Source of the DNA: Mycolicibacterium parafortuitum
GTDB taxonomy: Bacteria > Actinomycetota > Actinomycetes > Mycobacteriales > Mycobacteriaceae
DNA length: 64,000 nucleotides
Direction of reading: 5' to 3'
NCBI RefSeq assembly: GCF_010725485.1
Contig: NZ_AP022598.1
Span: 2,356,001 to 2,420,000, forward strand
The position numbers and the translations under genes are program-made. The notes beneath the pieces were generated by a model. It searched no databases. It saw only the letters and a program-made list of their open reading frames with translations, and was not told the origin of the DNA. This document shows, piece after piece, positions 36,568 through 46,637 of the stretch; the first letter of the stretch is position 1; each line of letters begins with the position of its first letter.

Positions 36568-37350
36568 TTGGATCTGCTGCTACTGACGGTTGACCCGCAC
36601 CCTGAATCGGTCCTGCCGTCCCTGTCACTTCTCGCCCACAACGTGCGCACCGCCCCGACCGAGGTGTCCTCGTTGCTGGAAGCCGGGACCGCCGACGTCG
36701 CGATCGTCGACGCCCGTACCGACCTGGCTGCCGCGCGCGGTCTGTGCCGGCTGCTGGGCACCACCGGAACCTCGGTGCCGGTGGTCGCCGTCGTCAACGA
36801 GGGCGGGCTGGTCGCGGTCAACGTCGAATGGGGTCTCGACGAGATCCTGCTGCCCAGCACCGGCCCTGCCGAGATCGACGCGCGGCTTCGGCTGCTGGTC
36901 GGTCGCCGGGGCGGGATGGCGAACCAGGAGAACCTCGGCAAGATCAGCCTCGGTGAGCTGGTCATCGACGAGGGCACCTACACCGCCCGGCTGCGGGGGC
37001 GTCCGCTCGACCTGACGTACAAGGAATTCGAGCTGCTGAAATACCTGGCTCAGCACGCCGGCCGGGTGTTCACCCGCGCCCAGCTGCTGCAGGAGGTGTG
37101 GGGTTACGACTTCTTCGGCGGCACCCGCACCGTCGACGTGCACGTGCGACGGCTGCGCGCCAAGCTCGGCCCGGAATACGAGTCGCTGATCGGTACGGTC
37201 CGCAACGTCGGGTACAAGGCGGTCCGGCCCGCCCGGGGGCGCCCGCCTGCCGCGGACGTCGAGGAGGACCTCGACGACGACCCGTACGCCGACGACGGGC
37301 TCGGCGACGACGTCCCCGAGGCGCTGGGCGACGCGCTGCGCAGTCAGTGA
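36568..37350 (+). CDS. glnR: GlnR-like orphan OmpR-family nitrogen regulator
   Basis: The 260-residue protein has a receiver-like N-terminal domain with the Asp at residue 48 (VAIVDARTD). A winged-helix DNA-binding domain (~125-215) contains [15 protein letters not shown] and [15 protein letters not shown], followed by an acidic tail. The receiver lacks the full acidic pocket, as in GlnR, which controls ammonium assimilation genes without a sensor kinase. TTG at 36568 is supported by GGAGGG. Corresponds to Rv0818. The mshD start overlaps its stop. Confidence 0.87.
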   Translation: MDLLLLTVDPHPESVLPSLSLLAHNVRTAPTEVSSLLEAGTADVAIVDARTDLAAARGLCRLLGTTGTSVPVVAVVNEGGLVAVNVEWGLDEILLPSTGPAEIDARLRLLVGRRGGMANQENLGKISLGELVIDEGTYTARLRGRPLDLTYKEFELLKYLAQHAGRVFTRAQLLQEVWGYDFFGGTRTVDVHVRRLRAKLGPEYESLIGTVRNVGYKAVRPARGRPPAADVEEDLDDDPYADDGLGDDVPEALGDALRSQ

Positions 37351-38276
37351 CCGCGGCTCCGTCCATCAGCTGGCAGCAGCACCTGTCGGAGACCGATCAG
37401 CAGCGCATCCGCGAGCTCGTCGCGGCCGCGACCACCGAGGACGGGGTCGCCCCGGTCGGTGACCAGGTCCTGCGCGCGCTGGCCCACGACCGCACCCGGC
37501 ACCTGATCGCGGTCGATGGCGACGCCGTCGTCGGCTACCTGAACCTGGCCCCCGGCGACGACGACGCTGCGCCGATGGCCGAAGCCGTGGTCGCCCCAGG
37601 GGCTCGTCGCCGCGGCACCGGATCGGCCCTTATCCGCACCGCGCTGGCCGAGGCCGGCCCGAGTGCCAGGGTCTGGGCGCACGGCAATCTGCCCGCCGCG
37701 CAGGCCACCGCCGCGGCGCTGAACCTCGTGGCGGTCCGCGAACTCCTGCAGATGCAGCGCCCGCTGGCCGATCTGCCGCCACAGACCCACCCCGCCGGGG
37801 TCCGGTTCGCCACCTACGCGGGCCCGGCCGACGACGCCGAAGTGCTGCGGGTCAACAACGCGGCGTTCTCCTGGCATCCCGAGCAAGGCGGCTGGACCGA
37901 CGCCGACATCGCCGAACGCCGCGGCGAACCGTGGTTCGACCCGCACGGCTTCTTCCTGGCCTTCGACGAGGACACCGGCGCGCTGCTCGGATTCCATTGG
38001 ACGAAGGTGCATTCCGTGTCCCTGGGCGAGGTGTACGTGGTCGGCGTCGACCCGGCCGCGCAGGGACGGGGGCTCGGCGGGGCATTGACTTTGCTAGGGC
38101 TGCACCACCTGGCCGACCGGCTCGCCGGCGCGGACCGCGGTGTTGCCGGCGGTGCCGACGTGATGCTCTACGTCGAAGCCGACAACACCGCCGCGGTGAA
38201 GACCTACCGGCGGCTGGGCTTCGACGTCGTGAACGCCGATGTGGCCTACGCGGCCGCCGCGTCCGTGCACCTGTGA
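37347..38276 (+). CDS. mshD: Mycothiol synthase
   Basis: The 309-residue protein with two GNAT domains acetylates Cys-GlcN-Ins in the last step of mycothiol synthesis. The N-terminal domain has [19 protein letters not shown]; the C-terminal acetyl-CoA loop is [18 protein letters not shown] with the following [18 protein letters not shown]. Length matches MshD. GTG at 37347 overlaps the glnR stop; the frame open to 37098 is shadow. Corresponds to Rv0819. Confidence 0.94.
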   Translation: MTAAPSISWQQHLSETDQQRIRELVAAATTEDGVAPVGDQVLRALAHDRTRHLIAVDGDAVVGYLNLAPGDDDAAPMAEAVVAPGARRRGTGSALIRTALAEAGPSARVWAHGNLPAAQATAAALNLVAVRELLQMQRPLADLPPQTHPAGVRFATYAGPADDAEVLRVNNAAFSWHPEQGGWTDADIAERRGEPWFDPHGFFLAFDEDTGALLGFHWTKVHSVSLGEVYVVGVDPAAQGRGLGGALTLLGLHHLADRLAGADRGVAGGADVMLYVEADNTAAVKTYRRLGFDVVNADVAYAAAASVHL

Positions 38277-38306
38277 ACTCGCTGAACCTGTTCACTCGCC
38301 GTTCAC
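38273..38306 (+). promoter_or_regulatory. Phosphate-box-like repeats upstream of pstS
   Basis: GTTCAC occurs at 38290-38295 and 38301-38306, exactly 11 bp apart. Inverted GTGAAC lies at 38273-38278, at the mshD stop. Direct GTTCAC repeats with 11-bp phase are the pattern bound by RegX3/PhoP-type phosphate regulators in actinobacteria. A matching pair lies upstream of phoU. Confidence 0.55.
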
Positions 38307-38381
38307 CCACCATCCCCGAACCGGCCATTGCGGGCGCATACGTTGCCGTGGAGTCCGCACCACCGACGGAAAAGGGGATCA

Positions 38382-39515
38382 GTGAAGCTCAACATCATCG
38401 GCAGGTCGTTCGGCACGACTGTCTCGGTCGCCGCGATCGCCGCGCTGGCGCTCGCCGGGTGCGGCAGCGACAACAACGTGCCCGCGGGCTCGTCGCAGTC
38501 CGGGACGGCGTCGGCGTCGGCCGAGGAGTGCGGCGGTAAGGCCTCCGTGACCGCCGAGGGATCCACCGCCCAGCAGAATGCGGTCGCGCTGTTCAACCAG
38601 GTGTGGGGCCAGAAGTGCCAGGGCAAGAACCTGTCCTACAACCCGACCGGATCGGGTGCGGGCCGCGAGCAGTTCGTCGCGGGCAACGTCGACTTCGCCG
38701 GATCGGACTCCGCGATCAAGGACGAGCAGGCCCAGCAGGCCGCGCAGCGCTGCGGCGGCAACCCGGTGTGGAACCTGCCGCTGGTCTTCGGCCCGATCGC
38801 GATCGCCTACAACGTCGACGGGGTCGACGGGCTGGTGCTCGACGCGGCCACCCTCGCAGGGATCTTCCAGGGCCAGATCACCACGTGGAACGATCCGGCG
38901 ATCGCCGCGCTGAACGAAGGCAAGACCCTGCCGGACGCGGCCATCACCCCGATCCACCGTTCCGACTCGTCGGGCACCACCGACAACTTCCAGAAGTACC
39001 TGGAGGCGGCCTCGGGCGGGGCGTGGACCAAGGGCGACGGCAGCGAGTTCCAGGGCGGCGCCGGGGAAGGCGCACAGAAGTCGGCCGGCGTGGCGCAGGC
39101 CGTGCAGGCCACCCCGGGCGCCGTCGGCTACGTCGAGAAGGGCTTCGCCGATCAGGCCGGCATCCCGTACGCGCAGATCGACAACGGCAGCGGCGCCGTC
39201 GAGCTGACCGACGAGTCCGCGGGTAAGGCCATCGACGCGGCGAAGTTCGCCGCCGACGGCAACGACCTCACCCTGGATCTGGCGTCGCTGTACGGCACAC
39301 AGGAGGCCGGTGCGTACCCGCTGGTGCTGGCCACCTACGAGATCGTGTGCTCGAACGGATACGACGCCGACACCGCTGCCGCGGTGAAGTCGTTCCTGAC
39401 GGTGGCGGCCAACGATGGGCAGGGCGGGTTGTCCTCCGCCGGATACGTCCCGCTGCCGGAGAAGTTCAAGGAGCGTCTCTTGACGTCCATCGACGCCATC
39501 GGCTCGGCCTCCTAG
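38382..39515 (+). CDS. pstS: Phosphate-binding lipoprotein PstS
   Basis: The 377-residue lipoprotein has lipobox LAGC (Cys27), then a two-lobed binding protein with phosphate ligands visible in AEGSTAQ, NPTGSGAGREQF, GSDSA and HRSDSSGTTDNF. It captures phosphate for PstC/PstA/PstB encoded next. GTG at 38382 is supported by AAAGGGG and leaves 105 bp for the phosphate boxes. It is first of pstS-pstC-pstA-pstB. Confidence 0.95.
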   Translation: MKLNIIGRSFGTTVSVAAIAALALAGCGSDNNVPAGSSQSGTASASAEECGGKASVTAEGSTAQQNAVALFNQVWGQKCQGKNLSYNPTGSGAGREQFVAGNVDFAGSDSAIKDEQAQQAAQRCGGNPVWNLPLVFGPIAIAYNVDGVDGLVLDAATLAGIFQGQITTWNDPAIAALNEGKTLPDAAITPIHRSDSSGTTDNFQKYLEAASGGAWTKGDGSEFQGGAGEGAQKSAGVAQAVQATPGAVGYVEKGFADQAGIPYAQIDNGSGAVELTDESAGKAIDAAKFAADGNDLTLDLASLYGTQEAGAYPLVLATYEIVCSNGYDADTAAAVKSFLTVAANDGQGGLSSAGYVPLPEKFKERLLTSIDAIGSAS

Positions 39516-39551
39516 CTCACTGGCGCGACAGCCGCACCGCGGCAAGGATGG

Positions 39552-40622
39552 GTGCTTGACCGAATGTCCGACAAGCTCGATGGAACCGCATTGACCACAC
39601 CGAATCCGTCGGGATCGGGGTCGGGGGAAGCGCTCGCTGCCCCCTTCCCCGAGCCCGCGCCGATCTCGACCGACCCGTCGAAGTACGCCAAAGTGCGGGC
39701 AGGCGACCGCATCTTCGGCGGGCTGGCGCAGGGCTCGGGCATTCTCATCGTCGCGATCATCGTGGCCATCGGTTTCTTCCTGATCTGGCGGGCCGTCCCG
39801 GCGCTGACCCGCAACGAGGAGAACTTCTTCCTCTACGGCGGAAACTGGGTCACCACCGACACCTCGGCGATGCACTTCGGCATCCTCGATCTGCTCCAGG
39901 TGACGGTGTTCGTATCGGTGTTCGCGTTGATCCTCGCGATGCCGGTGGCGCTGGGTATCGCGATCTACCTGACCAACTACGCCAGGCGCCGGGTCGCGGG
40001 CCCGCTGGCCTACATGGTCGACCTGCTGGCCGCGGTGCCGTCGATCATCTACGGCGTGTGGGGGCTGTACGTGCTGGCCCCGGCGATCAAACCGGCCGCG
40101 ATCTGGCTCAACGAACACCTGAACTGGTTCTTCCTGTTCAGTACCGGCAACGCGTCGGTCGCGGGCGGCGGCACGATCTTCACGGCCGGCATCGTGCTCG
40201 CGGTGATGATCCTGCCGATCATCACCGCCGTCACCCGCGAGGTGTTCGTGCAGACCCCGCGCGGCCAGATCGAGGCCGCGCTGGCGTTGGGCGCGACGCG
40301 CTGGGAGGTGGTGCGCACCACGGTGCTGCCGTTCGGCATGTCGGGCTACATCAGCGGCGCGATGCTCGGCCTCGGCCGCGCGCTCGGCGAGACGATCGCG
40401 CTGCTGATCATCCTGCGCGGCACCCAGACCGCGTTCGGCTGGTCGCTGTTCGACGGCGGTTTCACGTTCGCGAGCAAGATCGCCTCGGCGGCCTCGGAAT
40501 TCAACGACCAATACAAGGCAGGTGCGTACATCGCGGCCGGCCTGGTGTTGTTCATCCTGACGTTCGTGGTGAACTCGCTGGCCCGCGCCGCGGTGTCCGG
40601 AAAGGACCGGTCCGCCTCATGA
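39552..40622 (+). CDS. pstC: Phosphate ABC transporter permease PstC
   Basis: This ~356-residue permease has a cytosolic Pro/Ser-rich lead of ~55 residues and six membrane helices. The EAA loop [23 protein letters not shown] marks binding-protein-dependent permeases. It forms the channel with PstA. GTG at 39552 follows AAGGATGG; ATG at 39564 is a possible alternative. The pstA ATG overlaps its stop. Confidence 0.94.
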   Translation: MLDRMSDKLDGTALTTPNPSGSGSGEALAAPFPEPAPISTDPSKYAKVRAGDRIFGGLAQGSGILIVAIIVAIGFFLIWRAVPALTRNEENFFLYGGNWVTTDTSAMHFGILDLLQVTVFVSVFALILAMPVALGIAIYLTNYARRRVAGPLAYMVDLLAAVPSIIYGVWGLYVLAPAIKPAAIWLNEHLNWFFLFSTGNASVAGGGTIFTAGIVLAVMILPIITAVTREVFVQTPRGQIEAALALGATRWEVVRTTVLPFGMSGYISGAMLGLGRALGETIALLIILRGTQTAFGWSLFDGGFTFASKIASAASEFNDQYKAGAYIAAGLVLFILTFVVNSLARAAVSGKDRSAS

Positions 40623-41536
40623 ACCCCACCGCGCTGGACCAGCCGGTCAAAGTGCCCACCTTCCAGGGTGTGAGCACCCGGCGCAGGCTCACCGACGTCA
40701 CCGCGACGGTGCTCGTCACCTCCTGTGTGGTGGTCGCGATCGTGCCTCTGGTGTGGGTGCTCTACACCGTGGTCGCCAAGGGCATCGGCATCGTCACGTC
40801 GAGCACCTGGTGGTCGCATTCGCAGGCCGGCATGACAGCGTTCGCGGCGGGCGGTGGCGCCTACCACGCGATCGTCGGGTCGCTGCTGCAGGCCGCGATC
40901 TGCGCGGCGATCTCGATCCCGATCGGTGTGTTCGTCGGCATCTATCTGGTCGAGTACGGCGGTGGCACCCGGTTGGGCAAGCTGACCACCTTCATGGTCG
41001 ACATCCTCACCGGGGTGCCGTCGATCGTCGCCGCATTGTTCATCTACGCGCTGTGGGTGGCCACCCTCGGTTTCCAGCGGTCCGGGCTGGCGGTGTCACT
41101 GTCGTTGGTGCTGTTGATGATTCCGGTCATCGTGCGCTCCACCGAGGAGATGCTGCGGATCGTGCCGATGGATCTGCGCGAGGCCAGCTACGCGCTCGGG
41201 GTGCCCAAGTGGAAGACGATCTCGGCGATCGTGGTGCCGACCGCGCTGTCGGGCATCGTCACCGGGATCCTGCTCGCGCTGGCCCGGGTGATGGGCGAGA
41301 CCGCCCCGTTGCTGATCCTCGTCGGCTACTCGCAGGCCATGAACTTCGACATGCTCAGCGGTTTCATGGGATCGCTGCCCGGCATGATGTACGACCAGAC
41401 CTCCGCGGGCGCCGGCGCCAACCCGGTCCCGACGGATCGCCTCTGGGGTGCCGCGCTCACCCTGGTCATCCTCATCGCGGCGCTGAACGTCGGCGCCCGT
41501 TTCATCGCCAAATTCTTTGCGCCCAAGAAGATCTAG
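40619..41536 (+). CDS. pstA: Phosphate ABC transporter permease PstA
   Basis: The 305-residue protein has six membrane helices and the EAA loop [30 protein letters not shown] at 40619 overlaps the pstC stop (ATGA). A frame continues upstream for many codons, but this is the shadow of pstC. Confidence 0.94.
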   Translation: MNPTALDQPVKVPTFQGVSTRRRLTDVTATVLVTSCVVVAIVPLVWVLYTVVAKGIGIVTSSTWWSHSQAGMTAFAAGGGAYHAIVGSLLQAAICAAISIPIGVFVGIYLVEYGGGTRLGKLTTFMVDILTGVPSIVAALFIYALWVATLGFQRSGLAVSLSLVLLMIPVIVRSTEEMLRIVPMDLREASYALGVPKWKTISAIVVPTALSGIVTGILLALARVMGETAPLLILVGYSQAMNFDMLSGFMGSLPGMMYDQTSAGAGANPVPTDRLWGAALTLVILIAALNVGARFIAKFFAPKKI

Positions 41537-41547
41537 GAGTCCTCGAC

Positions 41548-42324
41548 ATGGCCAAGCGCCTGGACCTCAAAGACGTCAACATCTACTACGGCAGCTTCCA
41601 CGCGGTCGCGGGGGTTTCGCTGTCGGTGGAACCCCGCAGCGTCACCGCGTTCATCGGGCCGTCGGGCTGCGGTAAGTCCACCGTGCTGCGCACGCTCAAC
41701 CGGATGCACGAGGTCATCCCCGGAGCCCGCGTCGAGGGGTCGGTGCTGCTCGACGGCGAGGACATCTACGGCCCCGGCGTGGATCCGGTGGGGGTGCGCA
41801 AGACCATCGGCATGGTGTTCCAGCGCCCGAATCCGTTTCCCACCATGTCGATTCGCGACAACGTGGTGGCCGGGCTGAAGCTGCAGGGGATGCGCAACAA
41901 GAAGACGCTCGACGAGGTCGCCGAGCGCTCGTTGCGGGGTGCCAATCTGTGGAACGAGGTCAAGGACCGGTTGGACAAGCCCGGCGGCGGGCTGTCCGGC
42001 GGCCAGCAGCAGCGGTTGTGCATCGCCCGGGCCATCGCGGTGCAGCCCGACGTGCTGCTGATGGACGAGCCGTGCTCGGCGCTGGACCCGATCTCGACGC
42101 TGGCGATCGAGGACCTGATCTCACAGCTCAAGAAGGACTTCACGATCGTGATCGTCACGCACAACATGCAGCAGGCGGCCCGGGTCAGCGATCAGACGGC
42201 GTTCTTCAATCTGGAGGCGACGGGCAAGCCGGGCAAGCTCATCGAGATCGACGACACCGGCAAGATCTTCTCGAACCCGTCGCAGAAGGCCACCGAGGAC
42301 TACATCTCGGGCCGTTTCGGCTGA
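41548..42324 (+). CDS. pstB: Phosphate ABC transporter ATPase PstB (PhoT)
   Basis: The 258-residue ATPase has Walker [10 protein letters not shown] (37-45), Q-loop [12 protein letters not shown], signature LSGGQQQR, Walker [13 protein letters not shown] and H-loop [12 protein letters not shown]. It powers PstCA. ATG at 41548 has TAGGAG upstream. In M. tuberculosis the gene at this position is Rv0820 (phoT). It converges on phoU across a long palindrome. Confidence 0.96.
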   Translation: MAKRLDLKDVNIYYGSFHAVAGVSLSVEPRSVTAFIGPSGCGKSTVLRTLNRMHEVIPGARVEGSVLLDGEDIYGPGVDPVGVRKTIGMVFQRPNPFPTMSIRDNVVAGLKLQGMRNKKTLDEVAERSLRGANLWNEVKDRLDKPGGGLSGGQQQRLCIARAIAVQPDVLLMDEPCSALDPISTLAIEDLISQLKKDFTIVIVTHNMQQAARVSDQTAFFNLEATGKPGKLIEIDDTGKIFSNPSQKATEDYISGRFG

Positions 42325-42334
42325 CGGACCCTCC

Positions 42335-42398
42335 CCGCGAGCAGACACAAAATCGCACCATTTCCCGGGAAATGGTGCGATTTTGTGTCTGCTCGCGG
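42335..42398. repeat. Perfect 64-bp palindrome between pstB and phoU
   Basis: Two 32-base arms are exact complements with no spacer, centred on CCCGGG (42364-42369). The inner arm contains ACAAAATCGCACC, so each strand has a T-run near the end of its stem. It lies 11 bp after pstB and 10 bp before the phoU stop and should act as a bidirectional terminator, but it is much longer than needed. Confidence 0.9.
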
Positions 42399-42407
42399 AG
42401 GACCTGA

Positions 42408-43076
42408 TCAGCGAGAGGCGGGGAGCTCGTCGCCCTCGGAAGTGCGGCCGGTGACCTGGAAGATGACCCGCCGGGCCACCTCGACGGCGTGGTCGGCGAA
42501 GCGTTCGTAGAACCGGCCCAGCAGCGTCACGTCGACCGCTGCGGCGACGCCGTGCTTCCATTCCTTGTCCATCAGCACGGTGAACAGGTGACGGTGCAGA
42601 TCGTCCATCGCATCGTCTTCCTCGCGGATCCGCGCGGCCTTCTCCGGGTCGCGGGTCAGCAGCACCTCCTGCGCGCTGTGGCCGAGTTCGACGGCGACCC
42701 GCCCCATCTCGGCGAAATAGCCGTTGACCTCTTCGGGCAGCGCGTGCTGAGGATGGCGGCGGCGGGCGATCTTGGCGACGTGCAGCGCCAGCGCGCCCAT
42801 CCGGTCGACGTCGGCGACGATCTGGATCGCGCTGACGATGGCGCGCAGATCCCCGGCGACCGGCGCCTGCAGGGCGAGGATCACGAAGGCTTCCTCTTCG
42901 GCGCGCACGCTGAGCGCGGAGATCTGGTTGTGGTCGGTGATCACCTGCTCGGCGAGCGGGAGGTCGGCCTGCAGCAGGGCTTGCGTGGCTCGCTCCATGG
43001 CAACGCCGGCCAGCCCGCACATCTCGCCGAGCAGGTTGTTCAGGGCATCGAGTTGCTCGTGGTACGCGGTACGCAT
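42408..43076 (-). CDS. phoU: Phosphate-signalling protein PhoU (PhoY2)
   Basis: The 222-residue protein of two PhoU three-helix repeats has metal-binding-type motifs EEEAFVILA and [14 protein letters not shown] in equivalent positions. PhoU links Pst transport to the SenX3-RegX3 kinase pair and represses the phosphate response when phosphate is plentiful. It corresponds to Rv0821c (phoY2). It is transcribed against pstB and has its own phosphate-box-like repeats upstream. Confidence 0.93.
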   Translation of the reverse strand: MRTAYHEQLDALNNLLGEMCGLAGVAMERATQALLQADLPLAEQVITDHNQISALSVRAEEEAFVILALQAPVAGDLRAIVSAIQIVADVDRMGALALHVAKIARRRHPQHALPEEVNGYFAEMGRVAVELGHSAQEVLLTRDPEKAARIREEDDAMDDLHRHLFTVLMDKEWKHGVAAAVDVTLLGRFYERFADHAVEVARRVIFQVTGRTSEGDELPASR

Positions 43077-43121
43077 GGGTCAACCCTACGGCGTGACACG
43101 CCGACCGTCACGGACCCGCCA

Positions 43122-43138
43122 GTGAACGAAAGGTGAAT
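43122..43138 (-). promoter_or_regulatory. Phosphate-box-like repeats upstream of phoU
   Basis: On the minus strand ATTCAC (43133-43138) and GTTCAC (43122-43127) are 11 bp apart, the same spacing as the pair ahead of pstS. They lie about 46 bp upstream of the phoU start. Confidence 0.5.
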
Positions 43139-43160
43139 CCCACCTGCCCAAACGCTCGGA

Positions 43161-45209
43161 CTACTCGCAGCTGGTGTCCGCGGCGTTGGTGACGGTCAGG
43201 TCCTCGGGCAGCTCGGTGGTCGGCGTCCTGGTGCCGCGGATGATGTGCACCTGCACCGCGGACCCGCTCGGGGACGGTGCGGCGACGGCGTCGAAGTCGC
43301 TGCCGAGGACCACCTGCACGACGTCGCCGAGGCCGGTGGTGCGCTCCAGGGTCGCGTCGGCGAACGACGACGCGACCGTGGCCGCGGCCTCCTCGTTGCC
43401 GGGGGAGAAGAACACGGTCGTGCGCGGCAGCGGGCCGGGGTAGTCGTCGGGTGTCGTGACGTTGAAGCCGTGCGCCTGGAGTGCGGCCGCGGCGGTGGCG
43501 CCGAGTCCGGTCGTCGCCGTCGAGTTCGACACCTGCACGGTGACGTTCTCCGGGTCGGTGGTCACGGCGTCGACGATCTCGTCGGACGGTCCGCTCTCGC
43601 CGGTGGTCGCGTTGGCCAGCGACTCCGGGGTGCCCGGCACCGGGGTGTTGTCGGCGTTGCGCTCCTCGGGCAGCGGATCGTCGTTGATGATCGCCGAGAA
43701 CAGCGCCCGCATGTCGTCGAGGCGGGGGATCTCGTTGCCCCATTCGTCGGCGTACCCGACCGTCGGCACGGTCACGAACGTGATGCGGCCCGCGTTGACG
43801 CCCTGCACGGACTGGCCCAGGTCGACGAGGTCTTTGGTGTTGACGTTGTCGACGTAGCTGTCGTTGATGAACAGGTTCACCACGTTGTTGAGCTTGGACA
43901 GCGAGAAGAACGTCTCCTTGGAGATCAGCGAGCGCAGCAGCGACGACAGGAACAGCTGCTGGCGCTTGATCCGGCCGTAGTCGCCGTTGGTCTCGGTGGT
44001 CACCTGTCGGGCCCGCACGTAGTTCAGCGCGGTGGCGCCGTTGACGACCTGCCGCCCGGCCGTCGCCAGCACGGTGCCGAGTTCGTAGTCTTCGATCGGC
44101 TCGGTGGTGCACACCTCGACGCCGCCGAGGGCGTCGACCATCTTCGAGAACCCGACGAAATCGACTGCCATGAACCGGTTCACGTGCAGACCGGACAGCT
44201 TCTGGATGACCTTCACCAGGCACTTGGGACCGCCGACGGCAAAGGCCGAGTTCAGTTTGTACTCGGTGTAGACCTGTTCTTTGCCGTACATCGGCGACTC
44301 GGGGTCCTGAATCGGGCCGTACTCGCGGGTCTCGGGGTCCCACGGCTCGCATTTCATCGGCTCGATCTCGAGATCACGCGGAAACGACACGGCGACAACC
44401 CGTTTGCGGTTGGCCGGGATGTTCACCAGCATCACGGTGTCCGACCGGGCGCCCGCGGCGTCCTCGGTGGTGCCCGCGCCGATCTCGGCGTTGTCGCCGA
44501 GCCGGCTGTCGGTGCCGACGATCAGGAAGTTCTCGTCCCCGAACTGCGCGTTCGGGTCGACGATGTCCCGGGAGTCCGGATCCAGCGCCGACACCCGGTT
44601 GAGCAGGTTGTTCTTCGCGGACTGCCATTGCCACGCGCCGCCGGTCAGGACCAGCGCGAGAACCGCGGCCAGGGCCGCGGCGACCCGGCCGACGACGACG
44701 GCGCGGTGGTGGGTCAGCAGTCGCGGTGCGGGGGTGCGCCGGGCCGGGCGCAGCGCCGTGAGGTCGGGGATCTCGGAGGTCGGCGGGTCGATCACCGGAA
44801 GGATCGTGGTGTCGAAGTCGCCGGTGTCCGGATACGGCTCGGGCTCTGGTTCGGATACGGGCTCCGGGGCGCGCCCGGCGGTGCCGGTGTCGGTGTCGGT
44901 GTCGTCGGAGTCGGTGTCGTCGGCCGCGCGGTGGCGCTTCGGCTCGGTGGGCGGCGCCTCGCCGTTGATCTTCGCGATCAGGTCGGCGACGGTGACCGGC
45001 CCTGTCTGCTCGTAGTCGCGCGAGTCGCGCTTGGAGGTGTCGATCTCGCGTTCCCACGGCGCGGCGAGTGGCTTCGCCCTGTGGGATCGGGTAGGCCCGT
45101 CATTGTCGGTGCTCGCCGTGGCGTCAGGGGTGTCAGCGCCGCCGGGGAGGGCCGAGCCGCCGTCTCCGGAGTGCGGGCGGCCAGGAGTGGCGCCGTCGCC
45201 GTCACTCAT
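43161..45209 (-). CDS. LytR-CpsA-Psr (LCP) family ligase with C-terminal LytR_C domain
   Basis: The 682-residue protein has a ~165-residue disordered cytosolic region with Asp-Thr repeats and a membrane helix (~170-192). An LCP catalytic domain follows (NFLIVGTDSRLGDN, RSDTVMLVNI, VVAVSFPRDLEIE), then a C-terminal LytR_C domain (VTVQVSNSTATTGLGATAAAAL). LCP enzymes attach arabinogalactan or other glycopolymers to peptidoglycan. It corresponds to Rv0822c. ATG at 45209 with AGGAAC upstream is chosen. Confidence 0.92.
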   Translation of the reverse strand: MSDGDGATPGRPHSGDGGSALPGGADTPDATASTDNDGPTRSHRAKPLAAPWEREIDTSKRDSRDYEQTGPVTVADLIAKINGEAPPTEPKRHRAADDTDSDDTDTDTGTAGRAPEPVSEPEPEPYPDTGDFDTTILPVIDPPTSEIPDLTALRPARRTPAPRLLTHHRAVVVGRVAAALAAVLALVLTGGAWQWQSAKNNLLNRVSALDPDSRDIVDPNAQFGDENFLIVGTDSRLGDNAEIGAGTTEDAAGARSDTVMLVNIPANRKRVVAVSFPRDLEIEPMKCEPWDPETREYGPIQDPESPMYGKEQVYTEYKLNSAFAVGGPKCLVKVIQKLSGLHVNRFMAVDFVGFSKMVDALGGVEVCTTEPIEDYELGTVLATAGRQVVNGATALNYVRARQVTTETNGDYGRIKRQQLFLSSLLRSLISKETFFSLSKLNNVVNLFINDSYVDNVNTKDLVDLGQSVQGVNAGRITFVTVPTVGYADEWGNEIPRLDDMRALFSAIINDDPLPEERNADNTPVPGTPESLANATTGESGPSDEIVDAVTTDPENVTVQVSNSTATTGLGATAAAALQAHGFNVTTPDDYPGPLPRTTVFFSPGNEEAAATVASSFADATLERTTGLGDVVQVVLGSDFDAVAAPSPSGSAVQVHIIRGTRTPTTELPEDLTVTNAADTSCE

Positions 45210-45359
45210 GTTCCTACCGGCCTTCCAGCCCGGGCGGCGTATCGCGGTGCACGCGCGTCGTTGCGCTGTGGCACGCAGATTGCCGGGTGCCTGCTATCTG
45301 TCGTGGATCGCTGGTCCGCGCTCCTTGAGCCGAGCGGGACGGTTTGATCCCTCATCGTA

Positions 45360-45412
45360 CTGAGACATCCTGAGATACCTCCAGCCGAACCCAGGTGTCA
45401 GATATCTCTCAG
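45360..45412 (-). promoter_or_regulatory. TCTCAG repeats upstream of the LCP gene
   Basis: The plus strand has CTGAGA twice with a 4-bp spacer (45360-45365, 45370-45375) and the inverse TCTCAG at 45407-45412. Tandem hexamers with short spacers resemble response-regulator sites. The rest of the 264-bp gap (45210-45473) shows nothing else. Confidence 0.3.
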
Positions 45413-45473
45413 ATCGGTGTCGATACCCTCTCGGGGCCGCCTCGAATCCATCGCGGGATGGTTTTGTCGCAGC

Positions 45474-46637
45474 TCAGCCGCCGGAATGCATGACGTCGGC
45501 CCCGGCGGGCACGGTGCAGTCGTCGGGGTCGTCGAGCCAGCCTTCGGGGAGCGTCACCGATGCCGGGGAGCCTTGGCGGCCGCGCGGGCCGTTGGCCGCG
45601 TCGGGGAACGGGACGTCGGGGTCGAGCTGGCCGAGCAGGTCGTCGAGCTCGGAAATGGTCTTGACCAGTGCGAGGGACCGGCGGAGATCGGCTCCTGCCG
45701 GGAAACCGTGCATGTACCACGCGACGTGCTTGCGGATGTCCCGCATGCCTTTGTCCTCCCCGAAATGCGCGGCGAGCAGCTCGCCGTGTCTGCGGATGAT
45801 CCGCGCGACCTCGCCGAGGGTGGGCGGGACGGGCGGCGTCGCGCCGGTGAACGCCGCGGACAACTCGGCGAACAGCCAGGGCCGGCCCAGGCAGCCGCGG
45901 CCGATCACGACCCCGTCGCAGCCCGTCGCGGCCATCATGGCCAGCGCGTCACGAGCGTCGAAGATATCACCGTTTCCGAGCACCGGAACATTCGTGACGT
46001 GGGCCTTCAGCGCGGCGATCTGCTCCCAGTCCGCACTGCCCGAATAGCGCTGCGCCGCGGTGCGCGCGTGCAGCGCGACCGCCGCGGCACCCTCCTCGGC
46101 CGCGATGCGCCCGGCATCGAGATGGGTGTGATGCGCGTCGTCGATCCCGATCCGGAACTTCACGGTGACCGGGATATCGGTGCCTTCGGTGGCCTTGACC
46201 GCGGCCGCCACGATCTGGCCGAACAGCCGCCGCTTGTACGGCAGTGCCGCGCCGCCCCCGCGCCGGGTCACCTTCGGCACGGGACAGCCGAAGTTCATGT
46301 CGATGTGGTCGGCCAGGTTCTCGTCGACGATCATCTTCGCGGCCGCGTAGGTGTTGACCGGGTCGACGGTGTAGAGCTGCAGCGAGCGCGGCGACTCCTC
46401 CGGCGCGAACGTCGTCATGTGCATCGTCACCGGATGCCGTTCGACGAGGGCGCGCGCGGTGACCATCTCGCACACGTACAGGCCGCTGACCGTGCCGGCG
46501 CGGGCCAGCTCGAGTTCGCGGCACAGAGTGCGGAACGCGACGTTGGTCACCCCGGCCATCGGCGCGAGGACGACCGGGCTGCGAAGGTCGAACGGCCCGA
46601 TCCGCAGGGATCGGGCCGGTCGAGGGGTATCGGTCAG
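45474..46637 (-). CDS. tRNA-dihydrouridine synthase (DusB-like), non-canonical start
   Basis: The FMN enzyme reduces uridine in tRNA D-loops. The N-terminal VVLAPMAGVTNVAFRTLC, catalytic-Cys loop MNFGCPVPKV, flavin/phosphate motifs GNGDIF and GVVIGRG, and a C-terminal helical domain are all present. ATG at 46559 would cut off the first beta-strand and the conserved LRIGPFDLRSPVVLAP, so the real start must be upstream. No ATG, GTG or TTG exists in frame before the preceding stop. CTG at 46637 overlaps the desA1 stop (CTGA) and is taken as start; ATC at 46646 is an alternative. Corresponds to Rv0823c. Confidence 0.85.
   Translation of the reverse strand: MTDTPRPARSLRIGPFDLRSPVVLAPMAGVTNVAFRTLCRELELARAGTVSGLYVCEMVTARALVERHPVTMHMTTFAPEESPRSLQLYTVDPVNTYAAAKMIVDENLADHIDMNFGCPVPKVTRRGGGAALPYKRRLFGQIVAAAVKATEGTDIPVTVKFRIGIDDAHHTHLDAGRIAAEEGAAAVALHARTAAQRYSGSADWEQIAALKAHVTNVPVLGNGDIFDARDALAMMAATGCDGVVIGRGCLGRPWLFAELSAAFTGATPPVPPTLGEVARIIRRHGELLAAHFGEDKGMRDIRKHVAWYMHGFPAGADLRRSLALVKTISELDDLLGQLDPDVPFPDAANGPRGRQGSPASVTLPEGWLDDPDDCTVPAGADVMHSGG

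Noticed and set aside
38379..40511. 710-codon minus-strand open frame across pstS and pstC
   Set aside because: Antisense shadow of two unmistakable plus-strand genes; no recognisable fold.
43245..45347. 700-codon plus-strand open frame antisense to the LCP gene
   Set aside because: Composition (Arg/Gly/Val-rich, no domain) is typical of a GC-rich shadow frame, and the minus strand encodes a clear LCP protein.
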